64,000 nucleotides of DNA from Ectobius pallidus (GCA_964059195.1 CAXKWD010000006.1:7308530-7372529), one strand, 5' to 3'. Positions 17,994 to 33,241 are shown, counted from the stretch's first letter. Program-made: numbers and translations. The notes: generated from the letters alone by a model not told the origin.

Positions 17994-18745
17994 GTAGTTT
18001 TTTTTTTCAACATCACCATAAGAATAAATACTTGGTCTTTCCAGTTACTAATGATGTAGATTAGTAATCTAGACGCACCTGGGACCAAGAAGAAGTTTTA
18101 TTAATTTGACAACAGTGTTTTTAACGTGTGCTTGTGCCTTCTATGTTATTTTATATTTTATAAAAGGCCCCAGATAAGTGAAACGACAAGGGTTCTAAGG
18201 TGGACAATCTCTCTATTTTAAAACTATTTTAACCCTGTCTGAAGATGAAATTCATTAACACCAAGTAGCTTACACCAAACCAAAATAACCCAAGTCAATG
18301 TCCAGTCAGACTATATGAACTATTAGTTGCAAAACGCGCTGGTTATCCTGGATTCCGGAACATTGTAACATTGTCGGAAATGAGTTTGTGGAGAAGCAAG
18401 CAAAAGAGGGAGACAAACTGGACATCCTAATACCTCCTTCACATTTTCTATGAGATATGGTACAACAGGTCTGCAGTCAATGGGTTGAGTTATGACGGTC
18501 TCCTTAGCCATGCTACCTAAGGCATCCCTTGGAGATGCGGTGAAGGAGGCTGTGGGTTGGGTGTTAGTGTGTGATAAGGAAAACAAGGAAACAATGGTAA
18601 AACAAGAAAAAAAAATTGGCCTATGGATGGCAAAAAAAGTACTGTCAAGGACATACATCCCCATACTGTGGAGTACAACCAAGTGATACCAAAACAAACA
18701 TGGTTCTTTGATAAATTTCATTTTGTTCCTCTAGTGCTGATAATA

Positions 18746-19233
18746 CGTTTTTAATTATGAATAATTGTCCACCTTCAAGCACTAGTATTTTATATTGATA
18801 TTGCAATAATAGGGTGCTGACGGAGAATTTCTAGACAGTTTTTTGTACCTTTTTTAACTATTGACGATAATTTTAATATTATGAAAAACAGTGTACACAT
18901 TATATTCTTGTACATTTTTAACCACTGACAATACACCTGATTAATTTTTAATATTGTGACTGTTGGTAGAAGAATACTTTTGTATATTGATTTTAACCTG
19001 ACGTTTCTTCTTCAACATATGCCTAAGAAATTTTATTGTGTATAGGCTATGTCAAAAAAAAAAAATATATATATATATATAATATAATATAAGATATTGT
19101 AATAAAATAAAATTAAAATAAAATAAACAGGTACAAAAAACTATCTAGAAATTCTCCGTCAGCACCCTATTATTGCAATATCAATATAAAATACTAGTGC
19201 TTGAAGGTGGAAAATAATTCATAATTAAAAACG
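18746..19233. mobile_element. 104-bp-TIR MITE, unit 2
   Basis: Same ends and flanking TA as in unit 1; the internal A/AT tract differs by one base in total length. Confidence 0.85.
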
Positions 19234-19847
19234 TAAACATGGTTCTATCGGAAACAAAAGACAAGAGAGGAAGTATCGGTATATACAACATAACGAACTG
19301 GACAATATTTATCCCCTAAAAAGAGCATTTCAGTATAAGTTCACCGAGACACCACTTGGTGAATGTGGGGAATTAGGAGATAGATAATATATTTTGGGGT
19401 GTGAAAAAATACGCATTCACAGTGAAGAGCATTACTTCAAAATCCCTTCCTTGGGAATACAATTGCCTACGAACAATAAACACGTCCTAACATTTATTCA
19501 AGTAGCAGCTGTTAGAGCATTACTACGACTCATGTAAAATGAAATAGAAGGGAAAGTGCTGAATGGATTTTGAAACAAGCAATAGTAATCAGTTGTTACA
19601 AAAGGGACGCAACACGGTGATCAACCCGGGTCGAATGAGCAGTGAATTCTGACGTCATCAACTTAGACAGCGACTCACATTGCCTTCACCAGTCTGAGCA
19701 AGATTATGACGCTTCATGCCGGTCTGTTGTAGCATTTACAATGGTGGTGCAGTACTGCAGTGGCTGTGTTCAGAATGCGTCGTCGTGTACTGACGAAATG
19801 CGCCAACATAGCAAATAATAATATTGAGATTGGCTAGCTTTCATGCA

Positions 19848-20087
19848 ATGCCTAGCATTAATTTAAAAAAAAAACTTCTTGCTATGTACCTTCTGATAAG
19901 GAGGAAAAGAAAGAACGAAGAACAAAAACATCAAAACAGACGTACACGTTGTTCGTGGATTCACCCTATATTCAGAGAACGTCAGTTGATTGGAGACTAC
20001 CATACCTTGATAAAAAAAATTATCTTGACAGATACAGAGTCTTATTACAAGTATTTGCGAATGACACCGTCGCAATTCAATGATGTT
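19848..20087 (+). pseudogene. Harbinger N-terminal piece, unit 2
   Basis: Identical coding part to unit 1; the A-run after it is 22. Confidence 0.75.
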
Positions 20088-20158
20088 ACGTATAAGGAAA
20101 AAAAAAAAAAAAAAAAAAAGAGAGAGATATATATGGAACTTTTTTGCAGATTTAGGTG

Positions 20159-21611
20159 ATGGAAAAGCAAAATGTAACTTCTTGTTCTAGACAGATTTCA
20201 TACAAAGGCAACAGTACATTCAATCTTACTAGACATGTGTGCAATTTACAAGCTGTAGAACGTTTAACACCTGCCAGTCCTTCAGACGACAATGTAGATG
20301 ACCCAATTGACACAGCGACTTCTACACCCAGTAATGAAGAATGCGCTACCACATCAGTATCTAAGCCTACAGATGTTCCACAGCCGCATGCTAAGAGTCA
20401 AACCTCTATTGGGTCTTTTCTACATAGGCCAATTTCCAACAAGAGGAATCAAGAAATTGACTTCTTAATTTTGGAAACAATTGTGGAAAATTATTTGCCC
20501 TTTCAGTTTGTAGAGAGGAGAGTTGGTTCATAAATTAAACAGCTCTTATCAATTGCCTACAAGAAAAACAATTGCCAACGTAATCTTTCACAAATGTACA
20601 ACATGACCAAAGAAAGAGTAAAGAGGCAGTTGGAGTCTGCAACAATCACAACAGATGACTGGACCTCCACAAAAAACGAGTCCTACCTTTCAGTGACAGC
20701 TCACTATCTTCAGGGGGTGGAGTTAGTGTCGTGCCTGTTCGAGTGTTTTAAATATGATGCAAGACACACAGCACAGAACTTGGCTCAAGAACTGAAGAGT
20801 TACCACATTCCATGCTTTGCGCATAACTTGAATTTAATAGTTCAGAGTGATCTCCAGTGTGTCACTGACGTCACAGCAAAAATAAAGTGGGTGGTGGAGT
20901 TTTTCAAACGCAGTGAAGCTGCCGCGAAGCTGGAATAATTCAGGAACAGTTGGCAGAACCTGTACTAAATCTTAAGCAAGACGTTGTAACTCGATGAAAC
21001 TCCACATATGATATGTTGCAGAGAGTTCTGGACGTACAGTGACCATTATTTCAACAATTGCACTAAACTACCCTGATTTCTCACAAATCCAAAACGATGA
21101 TCTGGAAACAATCAAACAGATTTGTGAAGAGCTTAAAGTATTTAAGATGATGACAGAGGAGATAAGCAGTGAGAAGCAAGTGTCAGCTTCAAAAGTAATA
21201 CTTCTTAGCCAGTCACTTAAACGATGATGTGGTCAGTCTGAGATTGTCAATGAAGTGCGGCAGATAGCTGAGAAGATGATGGAAGCCCTGAGCACCAGAT
21301 TTAAAAAAACATCGAGGAAAATAGCATTAGACGCATGCTTCACGTCCCACGGTTTCGCGGACAAGAATTGCTTTGAAAAGTGTAAACAGGGATTGATTAG
21401 TTTTTGTGAAAAGCACCAGCCACTTGTGGTTTCAGAAGAAGAATCGATTGTGTGGGATGTTTTCAATGAAAAGGTGTCAAGTCTCGTTAAAAATCCACAC
21501 CCAAAATCGGCTGCCATTATTGAGTTGTCCATACAGGAGAAAATTAATAGCCTCCATGGCAATCCAAATAACGAAAGGAAGGAACACTTAAGCTTCAGTG
21601 GCATTATCTAA
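20159..21611 (+). pseudogene. hAT transposase pseudogene, unit 2
   Basis: Same stops and frame changes as unit 1. The ten-C run after it puts the proline-rich frame (21598-21936) out of frame, overlapping its end. Confidence 0.85.
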
Positions 21612-22906
21612 CTCATTTCCATGCCCCCCCCCCTCCCCGGCACTTACGCCTCTTGTACCAAAAGTCCTTAATTCATCACCAGCTCCACCACAACCACCTA
21701 TGGCCTTTCAACGGCACAGCTTTTCCCCTCTTCAGCAGCCACAGTGTAACAAGAGAAGAAAACAAAACCAAATTGAGACAGTAAACCAGACTTCAAAGCA
21801 AGTTGTTAAACCGTTCTGGCTTCCACACTGGAAACCAAACACCCATCCTATTACCCCTATGAATTGTAATAACCAGGAGCGACCTGCTTTAGTGGCTTCG
21901 TCCAATTCTACCAATTCTTCTTCCAATTTTCACTAGCTTTAGGTCCTGGTTTGGCATTTTTTATTTATTTCGATTTGAGATCATTTGGTAGTTAAACTTC
22001 TATTTATAACATTTACGTAGATAGGATAGCGCTAAAAATGTAACAATACGTCTTTTCATAAGTTTAGGATACTTCAATTCTGTGAGCAACCTGGCGACAT
22101 TAGATCTTTTTTAAAAATAACCTAACCTAATAAATTTCTTTATATCTTCTCATGTTTGGACAGTTATTTTTATTTTTTATTCTTTATTCTCGAATCCTCA
22201 AAGTGATTAAAATAATTATATCATTTAGGTAACTTAAGATGAGGTTTTAAACAAATCATTATGGATATCTAGTTTACATACTACTACTCACTTATTAGTA
22301 AAACGATACATCTCTATTTTTAAAGAAGTCTTTTACTCTTATAAGCATAAGCGATGTATGTAGTATTTTAATACGAGTTATATGGAAACGAATAGAGATA
22401 TAGACATTATTATTATTATTAAATTCTCACCCCTTTCACGTCTAAGAAATATTTAGTTTTAAGAAAGAGGGTTGCGAGGCGATGGGTTTACTTCCTGTTC
22501 CTCTACCCTCTCTCGGAAAATAAGCATATCAAAATTAGTATAGGTAATGAAACCCACGCTTGGAGGCCCCTTCATCTTACCTAGTGAGGGACCGTAGGGT
22601 ACCAGATACGGATACCGATCCATTATAGTATCTGTCTTTATTACGAAGATTGCTCATGTTTCACATTTCAATTATGTTTCTCTCTTTTTTTTTATATGGA
22701 ACAATAAGTGTCAAGTTTAAGGTTAGAGCGATCAGATAAAATTATCATATTTCTTTGTATTGTATCAATTAACGTGATGCAAATTATCAATGTACTCTAA
22801 CAACAAACTGTAAGATCTGTGTTATAAAGCCCAAATTATTTTGAAAATAATTAATTTAGATGAGAATGCAAGAAAATTAGTTTTTGTATGATTCAAACAT
22901 TAAGAC

Positions 22907-22937
<31 letters not shown>

Positions 22938-23111
22938 GGCAATGATAAAAAATTGATAAATTCCGAATTAGAGTCTTTACAGAAAATTATGTTTTTAGAA
23001 TAATGCAGGAAATGTTAGGTTCTACAAAAAAAAAATCGAATGTTGAGAACACTAGGAGGATTTTAACAGGTTATAATAAATATTACAATTTTTTTTTAAT
23101 TTTATTTTTAG

Positions 23112-23220
23112 AAAATAAATCCTGTTATCGATCTAACACAGGAGGAAGCTGAAACCAGATGTCAGTCAGTAGGGTATGTATCATGTAGACACACACACAC
23201 ACACACATATATATCCTACA

Positions 23221-23252
<32 letters not shown>

Positions 23253-23556
23253 ACTTTAATATTTCAGATCTGAAGCATCGACTGTAAGAGTCCCTACGAT
23301 GAATCAAGAACTTCTTGATTTTATTGAAGATATACGCCTGCGACCGTTTCAAACCCCTACCCCGCAGTTCCCTTGCAGTATGTCAAATTGCGAAGGAAGG
23401 GTTGTAGACATGCATTCTTCTATCTTCCACACCATTACATGTAATGGTCTGGTACACATTACAAGGTGTATATACCCCACGACGCAATACCAATGTCTGT
23501 CGTGGGGTAGAGAATGTCATCGAAGCTGTGACGTTTTTCTAAGCAACGGTATCGAG
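23112..23556 (+). CDS. Two-exon cassette, unit 3
   Basis: Exon A 23112-23173, exon B 23268-23556. The intron is longer by two ATT repeats. Confidence 0.6.
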
Positions 23557-23779
23557 GTAAGCATTTTTTTTATTATTTTTTTTATTTTAAATGTTCATTC
23601 GTTTATCTTTATAAAACATATTTTCATTTCGTAATTTAAAATTTAAAGAAATTAGTAGTTAAGGAAAACAATAAATATATTTTAATGGGACTAAAATATA
23701 GGGTTACGTTATTTTAAGTCGTATAACGATCACGACTTGTAAAATATAAAAAACGATTAGTAATTATGTTAGCCTAATA

Positions 23780-23815
<36 letters not shown>

Positions 23816-24567
23816 GTAGTTTTTTTTTTCAACATCACCATAAGAATAAATACTTGGTCTTTCCAGTTACTAATGATGTAGATTAGTAATCTAGACGCAC
23901 CTGGGACCAAGAAGAAGTTTTATTAATTTGACAACAGTGTTTTTAACGTGTGCTTGTGCCTTCTATGTTATTTTATATTTTATAAAAGGCCCCAGATAAG
24001 TGAAACGACAAGGGTTCTAAGGTGGACAATCTCTCTATTTTAAAACTATTTTAACCCTGTCTGAAGATGAAATTCATTAACACCAAGTAGCTTACACCAA
24101 ACCAAAATAACCCAAGTCAATGTCCAGTCAGACTATATGAACTATTAGTTGCAAAACGCGCTGGTTATCCTGGATTCCGGAACATTGTAACATTGTCGGA
24201 AATGAGTTTGTGGAGAAGCAAGCAAAAGAGGGAGACAAACTGGACATCCTAATACCTCCTTCACATTTTCTATGAGATATGGTACAACAGGTCTGCAGTC
24301 AATGGGTTGAGTTATGACGGTCTCCTTAGCCATGCTACCTAAGGCATCCCTTGGAGATGCGGTGAAGGAGGCTGTGGGTTGGGTGTTAGTGTGTGATAAG
24401 GAAAACAAGGAAACAATGGTAAAACAAGAAAAAAAAATTGGCCTATGGATGGCAAAAAAAGTACTGTCAAGGACATACATCCCCATACTGTGGAGTACAA
24501 CCAAGTGATACCAAAACAAACATGGTTCTTTGATAAATTTCATTTTGTTCCTCTAGTGCTGATAATA

Positions 24568-25053
24568 CGTTTTTAATTATGAATAATTGTCCACCTTCAA
24601 GCACTAGTATTTTATATTGATATTGCAATAATAGGGTGCTGACGGAGAATTTCTAGACAGTTTTTTGTACCTTTTTTAACTATTGACGATAATTTTAATA
24701 TTATGAAAAACAGTGTACACATTATATTCTTGTACATTTTTAACCACTGACAATACACCTGATTAATTTTTAATATTGTGACTGTTGGTAGAAGAATACT
24801 TTTGTATATTGATTTTAACCTGACGTTTCTTCTTCAACATATGCCTAAGAAATTTTATTGTGTATAGGCTATGTCAAAAAAAAAAAATATATATATATAT
24901 AATATAATATAAGATATTGTAATAAAATAAAATTAAAATAAAATAAACAGGTACAAAAAACTATCTAGAAATTCTCCGTCAGCACCCTATTATTGCAATA
25001 TCAATATAAAATACTAGTGCTTGAAGGTGGAAAATAATTCATAATTAAAAACG
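24568..25053. mobile_element. 104-bp-TIR MITE, unit 3
   Basis: Same ends; flanking TA present; 486 bp. Confidence 0.85.
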
Positions 25054-25667
25054 TAAACATGGTTCTATCGGAAACAAAAGACAAGAGAGGAAGTATCGGT
25101 ATATACAACATAACGAACTGGACAATATTTATCCCCTAAAAAGAGCATTTCAGTATAAGTTCACCGAGACACCACTTGGTGAATGTGGGGAATTAGGAGA
25201 TAGATAATATATTTTGGGGTGTGAAAAAATACGCATTCACAGTGAAGAGCATTACTTCAAAATCCCTTCCTTGGGAATACAATTGCCTACGAACAATAAA
25301 CACGTCCTAACATTTATTCAAGTAGCAGCTGTTAGAGCATTACTACGACTCATGTAAAATGAAATAGAAGGGAAAGTGCTGAATGGATTTTGAAACAAGC
25401 AATAGTAATCAGTTGTTACAAAAGGGACGCAACACGGTGATCAACCCGGGTCGAATGAGCAGTGAATTCTGACGTCATCAACTTAGACAGCGACTCACAT
25501 TGCCTTCACCAGTCTGAGCAAGATTATGACGCTTCATGCCGGTCTGTTGTAGCATTTACAATGGTGGTGCAGTACTGCAGTGGCTGTGTTCAGAATGCGT
25601 CGTCGTGTACTGACGAAATGCGCCAACATAGCAAATAATAATATTGAGATTGGCTAGCTTTCATGCA

Positions 25668-25907
25668 ATGCCTAGCATTAATTTAAAAAAAAAACTTCTT
25701 GCTATGTACCTTCTGATAAGGAGGAAAAGAAAGAACGAAGAACAAAAACATCAAAACAGACGTACACGTTGTTCGTGGATTCACCCTATATTCAGAGAAC
25801 GTCAGTTGATTGGAGACTACCATACCTTGATAAAAAAAATTATCTTGACAGATACAGAGTCTTATTACAAGTATTTGCGAATGACACCGTCGCAATTCAA
25901 TGATGTT
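25668..25907 (+). pseudogene. Harbinger N-terminal piece, unit 3
   Basis: Identical coding part; followed by A21 and a GA tract one repeat longer than in units 1-2. Confidence 0.75.
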
Positions 25908-25979
25908 ACGTATAAGGAAAAAAAAAAAAAAAAAAAAAGAGAGAGAGATATATATGGAACTTTTTTGCAGATTTAGGTG

Positions 25980-27432
25980 ATGGAAAAGCAAAATGTAACT
26001 TCTTGTTCTAGACAGATTTCATACAAAGGCAACAGTACATTCAATCTTACTAGACATGTGTGCAATTTACAAGCTGTAGAACGTTTAACACCTGCCAGTC
26101 CTTCAGACGACAATGTAGATGACCCAATTGACACAGCGACTTCTACACCCAGTAATGAAGAATGCGCTACCACATCAGTATCTAAGCCTACAGATGTTCC
26201 ACAGCCGCATGCTAAGAGTCAAACCTCTATTGGGTCTTTTCTACATAGGCCAATTTCCAACAAGAGGAATCAAGAAATTGACTTCTTAATTTTGGAAACA
26301 ATTGTGGAAAATTATTTGCCCTTTCAGTTTGTAGAGAGGAGAGTTGGTTCATAAATTAAACAGCTCTTATCAATTGCCTACAAGAAAAACAATTGCCAAC
26401 GTAATCTTTCACAAATGTACAACATGACCAAAGAAAGAGTAAAGAGGCAGTTGGAGTCTGCAACAATCACAACAGATGACTGGACCTCCACAAAAAACGA
26501 GTCCTACCTTTCAGTGACAGCTCACTATCTTCAGGGGGTGGAGTTAGTGTCGTGCCTGTTCGAGTGTTTTAAATATGATGCAAGACACACAGCACAGAAC
26601 TTGGCTCAAGAACTGAAGAGTTACCACATTCCATGCTTTGCGCATAACTTGAATTTAATAGTTCAGAGTGATCTCCAGTGTGTCACTGACGTCACAGCAA
26701 AAATAAAGTGGGTGGTGGAGTTTTTCAAACGCAGTGAAGCTGCCGCGAAGCTGGAATAATTCAGGAACAGTTGGCAGAACCTGTACTAAATCTTAAGCAA
26801 GACGTTGTAACTCGATGAAACTCCACATATGATATGTTGCAGAGAGTTCTGGACGTACAGTGACCATTATTTCAACAATTGCACTAAACTACCCTGATTT
26901 CTCACAAATCCAAAACGATGATCTGGAAACAATCAAACAGATTTGTGAAGAGCTTAAAGTATTTAAGATGATGACAGAGGAGATAAGCAGTGAGAAGCAA
27001 GTGTCAGCTTCAAAAGTAATACTTCTTAGCCAGTCACTTAAACGATGATGTGGTCAGTCTGAGATTGTCAATGAAGTGCGGCAGATAGCTGAGAAGATGA
27101 TGGAAGCCCTGAGCACCAGATTTAAAAAAACATCGAGGAAAATAGCATTAGACGCATGCTTCACGTCCCACGGTTTCGCGGACAAGAATTGCTTTGAAAA
27201 GTGTAAACAGGGATTGATTAGTTTTTGTGAAAAGCACCAGCCACTTGTGGTTTCAGAAGAAGAATCGATTGTGTGGGATGTTTTCAATGAAAAGGTGTCA
27301 AGTCTCGTTAAAAATCCACACCCAAAATCGGCTGCCATTATTGAGTTGTCCATACAGGAGAAAATTAATAGCCTCCATGGCAATCCAAATAACGAAAGGA
27401 AGGAACACTTAAGCTTCAGTGGCATTATCTAA
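25980..27432 (+). pseudogene. hAT transposase pseudogene, unit 3
   Basis: Same disabling changes; C-run of ten downstream. Confidence 0.85.
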
Positions 27433-28928
27433 CTCATTTCCATGCCCCCCCCCCTCCCCGGCACTTACGCCTCTTGTACCAAAAGTCCTTAATTCATCAC
27501 CAGCTCCACCACAACCACCTATGGCCTTTCAACGGCACAGCTTTTCCCCTCTTCAGCAGCCACAGTGTAACAAGAGAAGAAAACAAAACCAAATTGAGAC
27601 AGTAAACCAGACTTCAAAGCAAGTTGTTAAACCGTTCTGGCTTCCACACTGGAAACCAAACACCCATCCTATTACCCCTATGAATTGTAATAACCAGGAG
27701 CGACCTGCTTTAGTGGCTTCGTCCAATTCTACCAATTCTTCTTCCAATTTTCACTAGCTTTAGGTCCTGGTTTGGCATTTTTTATTTATTTCGATTTGAG
27801 ATCATTTGGTAGTTAAACTTCTATTTATAACATTTACGTAGATAGGATAGCGCTAAAAATGTAACAATACGTCTTTTCATAAGTTTAGGATACTTCAATT
27901 CTGTGAGCAACCTGGCGACATTAGATCTTTTTTAAAAATAACCTAACCTAATAAATTTCTTTATATCTTCTCATGTTTGGACAGTTATTTTTATTTTTTA
28001 TTCTTTATTCTCGAATCCTCAAAGTGATTAAAATAATTATATCATTTAGGTAACTTAAGATGAGGTTTTAAACAAATCATTATGGATATCTAGTTTACAT
28101 ACTACTACTCACTTATTAGTAAAACGATACATCTCTATTTTTAAAGAAGTCTTTTACTCTTATAAGCATAAGCGATGTATGTAGTATTTTAATACGAGTT
28201 ATATGGAAACGAATAGAGATATAGACATTATTATTATTATTAAATTCTCACCCCTTTCACGTCTAAGAAATATTTAGTTTTAAGAAAGAGGGTTGCGAGG
28301 CGATGGGTTTACTTCCTGTTCCTCTACCCTCTCTCGGAAAATAAGCATATCAAAATTAGTATAGGTAATGAAACCCACGCTTGGAGGCCCCTTCATCTTA
28401 CCTAGTGAGGGACCGTAGGGTACCAGATACGGATACCGATCCATTATAGTATCTGTCTTTATTACGAAGATTGCTCATGTTTCACATTTCAATTATGTTT
28501 CTCTCTTTTTTTTTATATGGAACAATAAGTGTCAAGTTTAAGGTTAGAGCGATCAGATAAAATTATCATATTTCTTTGTATTGTATCAATTAACGTGATG
28601 CAAATTATCAATGTACTCTAACAACAAACTGTAAGATCTGTGTTATAAAGCCCAAATTATTTTGAAAATAATTAATTTAGATGAGAATGCAAGAAAATTA
28701 GTTTTTGTATGATTCAAACATTAAGACTTTACTTTTTTTTTTTTTTTTTTTTTTGGCAATGATAAAAAATTGATAAATTCCGAATTAGAGTCTTTACAGA
28801 AAATTATGTTTTTAGAATAATGCAGGAAATGTTAGGTTCTACAAAAAAAAAATCGAATGTTGAGAACACTAGGAGGATTTTAACAGGTTATAATAAATAT
28901 TACAATTTTTTTTTAATTTTATTTTTAG

Positions 28929-29367
28929 AAAATAAATCCTGTTATCGATCTAACACAGGAGGAAGCTGAAACCAGATGTCAGTCAGTAGGGTATGTATCA
29001 TGTAGACACACACACACACACACATATATATCCTACATATTATTATTATTATTATTATTACCAACTTTAATATTTCAGATCTGAAGCATCGACTGTAAGA
29101 GTCCCTACGATGAATCAAGAACTTCTTGATTTTATTGAAGATATACGCCTGCGACCGTTTCAAACCCCTACCCCGCAGTTCCCTTGCAGTATGTCAAATT
29201 GCGAAGGAAGGGTTGTAGACATGCATTCTTCTATCTTCCACACCATTACATGTAATGGTCTGGTACACATTACAAGGTGTATATACCCCACGACGCAATA
29301 CCAATGTCTGTCGTGGGGTAGAGAATGTCATCGAAGCTGTGACGTTTTTCTAAGCAACGGTATCGAG
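28929..29367 (+). CDS. Two-exon cassette, unit 4
   Basis: Exon A 28929-28990, exon B 29079-29367; no change in coding sequence. Confidence 0.6.
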
Positions 29368-29590
29368 GTAAGCATTTTTTTTATTATTTTTTTTATTTTA
29401 AATGTTCATTCGTTTATCTTTATAAAACATATTTTCATTTCGTAATTTAAAATTTAAAGAAATTAGTAGTTAAGGAAAACAATAAATATATTTTAATGGG
29501 ACTAAAATATAGGGTTACGTTATTTTAAGTCGTATAACGATCACGACTTGTAAAATATAAAAAACGATTAGTAATTATGTTAGCCTAATA

Positions 29591-29623
<33 letters not shown>

Positions 29624-30375
29624 GTAGTTTTTTTTTTCAACATCACCATAAGAATAAATACTTGGTCTTTCCAGTTACTAATGATGTAGATTAGTAATCT
29701 AGACGCACCTGGGACCAAGAAGAAGTTTTATTAATTTGACAACAGTGTTTTTAACGTGTGCTTGTGCCTTCTATGTTATTTTATATTTTATAAAAGGCCC
29801 CAGATAAGTGAAACGACAAGGGTTCTAAGGTGGACAATCTCTCTATTTTAAAACTATTTTAACCCTGTCTGAAGATGAAATTCATTAACACCAAGTAGCT
29901 TACACCAAACCAAAATAACCCAAGTCAATGTCCAGTCAGACTATATGAACTATTAGTTGCAAAACGCGCTGGTTATCCTGGATTCCGGAACATTGTAACA
30001 TTGTCGGAAATGAGTTTGTGGAGAAGCAAGCAAAAGAGGGAGACAAACTGGACATCCTAATACCTCCTTCACATTTTCTATGAGATATGGTACAACAGGT
30101 CTGCAGTCAATGGGTTGAGTTATGACGGTCTCCTTAGCCATGCTACCTAAGGCATCCCTTGGAGATGCGGTGAAGGAGGCTGTGGGTTGGGTGTTAGTGT
30201 GTGATAAGGAAAACAAGGAAACAATGGTAAAACAAGAAAAAAAAATTGGCCTATGGATGGCAAAAAAAGTACTGTCAAGGACATACATCCCCATACTGTG
30301 GAGTACAACCAAGTGATACCAAAACAAACATGGTTCTTTGATAAATTTCATTTTGTTCCTCTAGTGCTGATAATA

Positions 30376-30862
30376 CGTTTTTAATTATGAATAATTGTCC
30401 ACCTTCAAGCACTAGTATTTTATATTGATATTGCAATAATAGGGTGCTGACGGAGAATTTCTAGACAGTTTTTTGTACCTTTTTTAACTATTGACGATAA
30501 TTTTAATATTATGAAAAACAGTGTACACATTATATTCTTGTACATTTTTAACCACTGACAATACACCTGATTAATTTTTAATATTGTGACTGTTGGTAGA
30601 AGAATACTTTTGTATATTGATTTTAACCTGACGTTTCTTCTTCAACATATGCCTAAGAAATTTTATTGTGTATAGGCTATGTCAAAAAAAAAAATATATA
30701 TATATATATAATATAATATAAGATATTGTAATAAAATAAAATTAAAATAAAATAAACAGGTACAAAAAACTATCTAGAAATTCTCCGTCAGCACCCTATT
30801 ATTGCAATATCAATATAAAATACTAGTGCTTGAAGGTGGAAAATAATTCATAATTAAAAACG
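30376..30862. mobile_element. 104-bp-TIR MITE, unit 4
   Basis: Same ends; flanking TA present. Confidence 0.85.
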
Positions 30863-31476
30863 TAAACATGGTTCTATCGGAAACAAAAGACAAGAGAGGA
30901 AGTATCGGTATATACAACATAACGAACTGGACAATATTTATCCCCTAAAAAGAGCATTTCAGTATAAGTTCACCGAGACACCACTTGGTGAATGTGGGGA
31001 ATTAGGAGATAGATAATATATTTTGGGGTGTGAAAAAATACGCATTCACAGTGAAGAGCATTACTTCAAAATCCCTTCCTTGGGAATACAATTGCCTACG
31101 AACAATAAACACGTCCTAACATTTATTCAAGTAGCAGCTGTTAGAGCATTACTACGACTCATGTAAAATGAAATAGAAGGGAAAGTGCTGAATGGATTTT
31201 GAAACAAGCAATAGTAATCAGTTGTTACAAAAGGGACGCAACACGGTGATCAACCCGGGTCGAATGAGCAGTGAATTCTGACGTCATCAACTTAGACAGC
31301 GACTCACATTGCCTTCACCAGTCTGAGCAAGATTATGACGCTTCATGCCGGTCTGTTGTAGCATTTACAATGGTGGTGCAGTACTGCAGTGGCTGTGTTC
31401 AGAATGCGTCGTCGTGTACTGACGAAATGCGCCAACATAGCAAATAATAATATTGAGATTGGCTAGCTTTCATGCA

Positions 31477-31716
31477 ATGCCTAGCATTAATTTAAAAAAA
31501 AAACTTCTTGCTATGTACCTTCTGATAAGGAGGAAAAGAAAGAACGAAGAACAAAAACATCAAAACAGACGTACACGTTGTTCGTGGATTCACCCTATAT
31601 TCAGAGAACGTCAGTTGATTGGAGACTACCATACCTTGATAAAAAAAATTATCTTGACAGATACAGAGTCTTATTACAAGTATTTGCGAATGACACCGTC
31701 GCAATTCAATGATGTT
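31477..31716 (+). pseudogene. Harbinger N-terminal piece, unit 4
   Basis: Identical coding part. Confidence 0.75.
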
Positions 31717-31788
31717 ACGTATAAGGAAAAAAAAAAAAAAAAAAAAAGAGAGAGAGATATATATGGAACTTTTTTGCAGATTTAGGTG

Positions 31789-33241
31789 ATGGAAAAGCAA
31801 AATGTAACTTCTTGTTCTAGACAGATTTCATACAAAGGCAACAGTACATTCAATCTTACTAGACATGTGTGCAATTTACAAGCTGTAGAACGTTTAACAC
31901 CTGCCAGTCCTTCAGACGACAATGTAGATGACCCAATTGACACAGCGACTTCTACACCCAGTAATGAAGAATGCGCTACCACATCAGTATCTAAGCCTAC
32001 AGATGTTCCACAGCCGCATGCTAAGAGTCAAACCTCTATTGGGTCTTTTCTACATAGGCCAATTTCCAACAAGAGGAATCAAGAAATTGACTTCTTAATT
32101 TTGGAAACAATTGTGGAAAATTATTTGCCCTTTCAGTTTGTAGAGAGGAGAGTTGGTTCATAAATTAAACAGCTCTTATCAATTGCCTACAAGAAAAACA
32201 ATTGCCAACGTAATCTTTCACAAATGTACAACATGACCAAAGAAAGAGTAAAGAGGCAGTTGGAGTCTGCAACAATCACAACAGATGACTGGACCTCCAC
32301 AAAAAACGAGTCCTACCTTTCAGTGACAGCTCACTATCTTCAGGGGGTGGAGTTAGTGTCGTGCCTGTTCGAGTGTTTTAAATATGATGCAAGACACACA
32401 GCACAGAACTTGGCTCAAGAACTGAAGAGTTACCACATTCCATGCTTTGCGCATAACTTGAATTTAATAGTTCAGAGTGATCTCCAGTGTGTCACTGACG
32501 TCACAGCAAAAATAAAGTGGGTGGTGGAGTTTTTCAAACGCAGTGAAGCTGCCGCGAAGCTGGAATAATTCAGGAACAGTTGGCAGAACCTGTACTAAAT
32601 CTTAAGCAAGACGTTGTAACTCGATGAAACTCCACATATGATATGTTGCAGAGAGTTCTGGACGTACAGTGACCATTATTTCAACAATTGCACTAAACTA
32701 CCCTGATTTCTCACAAATCCAAAACGATGATCTGGAAACAATCAAACAGATTTGTGAAGAGCTTAAAGTATTTAAGATGATGACAGAGGAGATAAGCAGT
32801 GAGAAGCAAGTGTCAGCTTCAAAAGTAATACTTCTTAGCCAGTCACTTAAACGATGATGTGGTCAGTCTGAGATTGTCAATGAAGTGCGGCAGATAGCTG
32901 AGAAGATGATGGAAGCCCTGAGCACCAGATTTAAAAAAACATCGAGGAAAATAGCATTAGACGCATGCTTCACGTCCCACGGTTTCGCGGACAAGAATTG
33001 CTTTGAAAAGTGTAAACAGGGATTGATTAGTTTTTGTGAAAAGCACCAGCCACTTGTGGTTTCAGAAGAAGAATCGATTGTGTGGGATGTTTTCAATGAA
33101 AAGGTGTCAAGTCTCGTTAAAAATCCACACCCAAAATCGGCTGCCATTATTGAGTTGTCCATACAGGAGAAAATTAATAGCCTCCATGGCAATCCAAATA
33201 ACGAAAGGAAGGAACACTTAAGCTTCAGTGGCATTATCTAA
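31789..33241 (+). pseudogene. hAT transposase pseudogene, unit 4
   Basis: Same disabling changes. The nine-C run leaves the proline-rich frame (33251-33565) in phase with its end, one stop apart. Confidence 0.85.

Larger units (their letters stand above)
16493..22289 (+). repeat. Tandem array unit 2 (5797 bp)
   Basis: Same layout as unit 1. T-tract 10, C-run 10. The RNase H relic is at 18343-18453. Confidence 0.97.
22290..28110 (+). repeat. Tandem array unit 3 (5821 bp)
   Basis: T-tract 26, (ATT)9 instead of 7, (TAA)n 31 bases, C-run 10. The RNase H relic is at 24165-24275. Confidence 0.97.

Noticed and set aside
18323..18721. Minus-strand frame of 132 codons (and its copies in other units) as a possible membrane protein
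   Set aside because: It runs antisense to the LINE RNase H relic and has no recognisable domain; its copies only reflect duplication of the unit.
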